From CAVDWX01 sp963612735 (lineage in GTDB: Bacteria > Bacillota_I > Bacilli_A > RFN20 > CAG-826), in contig CAVDWX010000044.1 of the NCBI GenBank assembly GCA_963612735.1, positions 1 through 8,009 on the forward strand: a stretch of 8,009 nt of DNA, written 5' to 3'. Under the pieces are notes generated by a model, which was not told the DNA's origin, made no database searches, and saw nothing but the letters and a program-made list of their open reading frames with translations. The translations under genes and the position numbers were made by a program. This document shows positions 6,553-8,009 of this stretch, piece by piece (position 1 is the first letter of the stretch; the number at the start of each line of letters is the position of its first letter).

Positions 6553-8009
6553 TCAATCACCTCGCGATAAAGCTTTATGACTTCCTAATAATACTTTTCT
6601 TCCATGTTCATCAAAATAAACTTCGATAATGCCGTCTTCATCAACTGCAACAACAACACCTTTGCCTAACGTAGTGTGATTAACCTTATCTCCTACCTTC
6701 CAATCGGTAATGCCATTATTTTCATTCTTAGTAATGGGCTTATTTTGATAAAAATCACTTTGAAATGAAGCGTTAGGCCTATCATCAAAGGCGAAACTTC
6801 TTCGATTAGAGCGTGAAGAATTATAATTATTATCGTAATTAGAATCACTGATTTGATTACCAGATTCTTTAATGAATTTAGAGGGGCTTAAATAACCTCC
6901 GGATATATAATCATAATCCGAAGCATATGAGATATATAATTTCTTTTTGGCTCTAGTCATCGCTACATAAGCTAAACGTCTTTCTTCTTCTAGAGCTTGA
7001 TATCCACCATCAGTAAGCGCTCGTTGATTAGGAAAGACTCCGTCATTAAAGCGAACAATAAAGACAATTGGAAATTCCAAGCCTTTGGCCGTATGAACGG
7101 TCATCATATTGACAAAGTCACCATCGATTATTTCGTCCTGTGCCGAAAGTAACGAGATGTTTTGTAAATAGCTATCAAAACTAGCATCAGGATTATTTTT
7201 CATATAATGCCTTAAATCAGAAAATAAGGCTTTAACGTTATCAATTCGATCATCGCCATCATCTTCTTTTCTTAAGTAATTGTAATAATCGATAGAATCA
7301 ACCAAATCTTCTAATATTTTAGAGAACGTTTCTTCATTTTTATAGATATTTTCTCTCGTGATATTAATGATTTTAATTAAAGCTTTTAATGAATTAACCG
7401 CTCTTAGAGGGGCATCAGTATTATGATCATCAATTTCTTCAATATATTCATATAGCGATAAATCAAAATCTTTAGCTTCTCTTTTTAAAGTGGTCAAAGT
7501 TGTATCTCCAATTCCTCTTTTTGGGACATTCATAATTCTTTCAAAAGAAACGTCATCTTTTTTATTTACGATGAGATGGAAATAAGCCAAGATATCTTTG
7601 ATTTCACGTCTTTGATAGAATTTTTGCCCGCCATAAATTCGATAAGGAATATTTCTTGAAGTAAACGCAGCTTCAAATTCCATGGTGATGTAGTTAGAAC
7701 GATACAAAATAGCAATATCGTTATATCGATAATGACCAACATCATGTATTTTTTTAACCTCTAAAGCAACAAAATCCGCTTCAGCTTGTTTACCACTTGA
7801 TTTTCTAACGACAATCTTTTCTCCCTCATCATCATTGGTGTATAAATTTTTCTTAACTCGATATTTATTATTAGCAATGAGTTTATTCGCGGAACTCAAA
7901 ATGTTTTGAGTGGAACGATAATTTCGGTCCAAGATGATTGTTTCAACATCAGGAAAATCCTTATTGATATCTAAAATGATATTTTGATTAGCTCCTCTCC
8001 ATGTATAGA
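6553..8009 (-). CDS. pcrA: ATP-dependent DNA helicase PcrA (UvrD/Rep family), 3' part only
   Basis: Superfamily 1A 3'-to-5' DNA helicase acting in repair and in clearing proteins and RNA polymerase from DNA. The frame is open to the window edge, so the N-terminal part with the Walker A motif is missing; 484 residues are visible, roughly two thirds of the usual 720-750. Numbering from the edge: YTWRGA at 1-6, NYRST (motif IV) at 29-33, the TVHTAKGLEFP block (motif V) at 303-313, and EEERRLAYVAMTRA (motif VI, arginine finger) at 340-353. A low-complexity Asn/Ser-rich linker covers about 383-434. The end, about 435-484 (DWKVGDKV onward), matches the Tudor-like domain that in PcrA binds RNA polymerase, and this favours PcrA over plain UvrD or Rep. 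A TTG codon at 7932 is an internal leucine of LDRNYRST, not a start. The stop is TGA. The ligA start follows after 1 nt and the ligA ribosome binding site lies in the last pcrA codons, so the two are in one operon. Confidence 0.95.
   Translation of the reverse strand, partial: YTWRGANQNIILDINKDFPDVETIILDRNYRSTQNILSSANKLIANNKYRVKKNLYTNDDEGEKIVVRKSSGKQAEADFVALEVKKIHDVGHYRYNDIAILYRSNYITMEFEAAFTSRNIPYRIYGGQKFYQRREIKDILAYFHLIVNKKDDVSFERIMNVPKRGIGDTTLTTLKREAKDFDLSLYEYIEEIDDHNTDAPLRAVNSLKALIKIINITRENIYKNEETFSKILEDLVDSIDYYNYLRKEDDGDDRIDNVKALFSDLRHYMKNNPDASFDSYLQNISLLSAQDEIIDGDFVNMMTVHTAKGLEFPIVFIVRFNDGVFPNQRALTDGGYQALEEERRLAYVAMTRAKKKLYISYASDYDYISGGYLSPSKFIKESGNQISDSNYDNNYNSSRSNRRSFAFDDRPNASFQSDFYQNKPITKNENNGITDWKVGDKVNHTTLGKGVVVAVDEDGIIEVYFDEHGRKVLLGSHKALSRGD
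6556..6563 (-). promoter_or_regulatory. Ribosome binding site deciding the ligA start
   Basis: GAGGTGAT on the minus strand, with the GAGGTG core 6 nt before the ATG at 6551. It is built into the final Arg-Gly-Asp codons of pcrA. The alternative GTG start at 6560 is part of this site and has no purine-rich site of its own upstream. This supports the shorter ligA reading frame and coupling of ligA translation to pcrA. Confidence 0.8.

Noticed and set aside
6553..6555. TGA as a tryptophan codon (Mycoplasma-type code)
   Set aside because: Reading through would add only a few residues before a TAA, and every tryptophan in the six proteins uses TGG, so TGA is taken as a stop.
7930..7932. TTG as a start codon for a 459-residue helicase
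   Set aside because: The same frame continues upstream to the window edge with conserved PcrA sequence (YTWRGA), so the TTG is an internal leucine codon and the gene is cut by the window.

Overview
The window is a compact, AT-rich housekeeping segment in which every recognisable gene lies on the minus strand. In transcription order (high to low coordinates) it holds the 3' part of pcrA (helicase), ligA (NAD+-dependent DNA ligase), gatC, gatA and gatB (the three-subunit tRNA-dependent amidotransferase), galE (UDP-glucose 4-epimerase), tRNA-Arg(CCU) and tRNA-Ala(GGC). No phage, transposon, CRISPR, toxin-antitoxin or defence gene is visible.

Organism: the pcrA-ligA neighbourhood with gatCAB close downstream, the low GC content and the strong AGGAG-type ribosome binding sites point to Bacillota or a close relative such as the Mollicutes/Erysipelotrichia side. 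All 11 tryptophans in the visible proteins are TGG, and TGA ends pcrA, so the standard bacterial code (table 11) is used, not the Mycoplasma/Spiroplasma code. The GatA active-site wording (TGDS..RKP, GGSSCGS) reminds me of Mollicutes-type GatA; that is an impression from memory, not a search.

Layout: 8009-6553 pcrA, open at the window edge. 6551-4566 ligA, starting 1 nt after the pcrA stop; the better start is the ATG at 6551, not the GTG at 6560. 4565-4499 is the only real intergenic gap in the protein operon; it holds a good promoter candidate and an imperfect 13-bp palindrome. 4498-1315 gatC-gatA-gatB, joined by two TAATG stop/start overlaps. 1310-300 galE, 4 nt after gatB, with its ribosome binding site inside the last gatB codons. 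288-212 tRNA-Arg, only 11 nt after the galE stop. 211-134 is an AT-rich spacer with a long dyad and a promoter-like pair. 133-58 tRNA-Ala. 57-1 holds no gene but a two-part inverted repeat.

How the genes work together: PcrA and LigA serve DNA replication and repair. GatCAB makes Gln-tRNA(Gln), and in some organisms Asn-tRNA(Asn), from misacylated precursors, which suggests that this organism lacks or does not rely on a GlnRS. GalE supplies UDP-galactose, possibly also N-acetylated UDP-sugars. The tRNA genes may be partly co-transcribed with the protein operon. The region looks ordinary; I found no convincing new system, only modest points about starts, structure and active-site variants.
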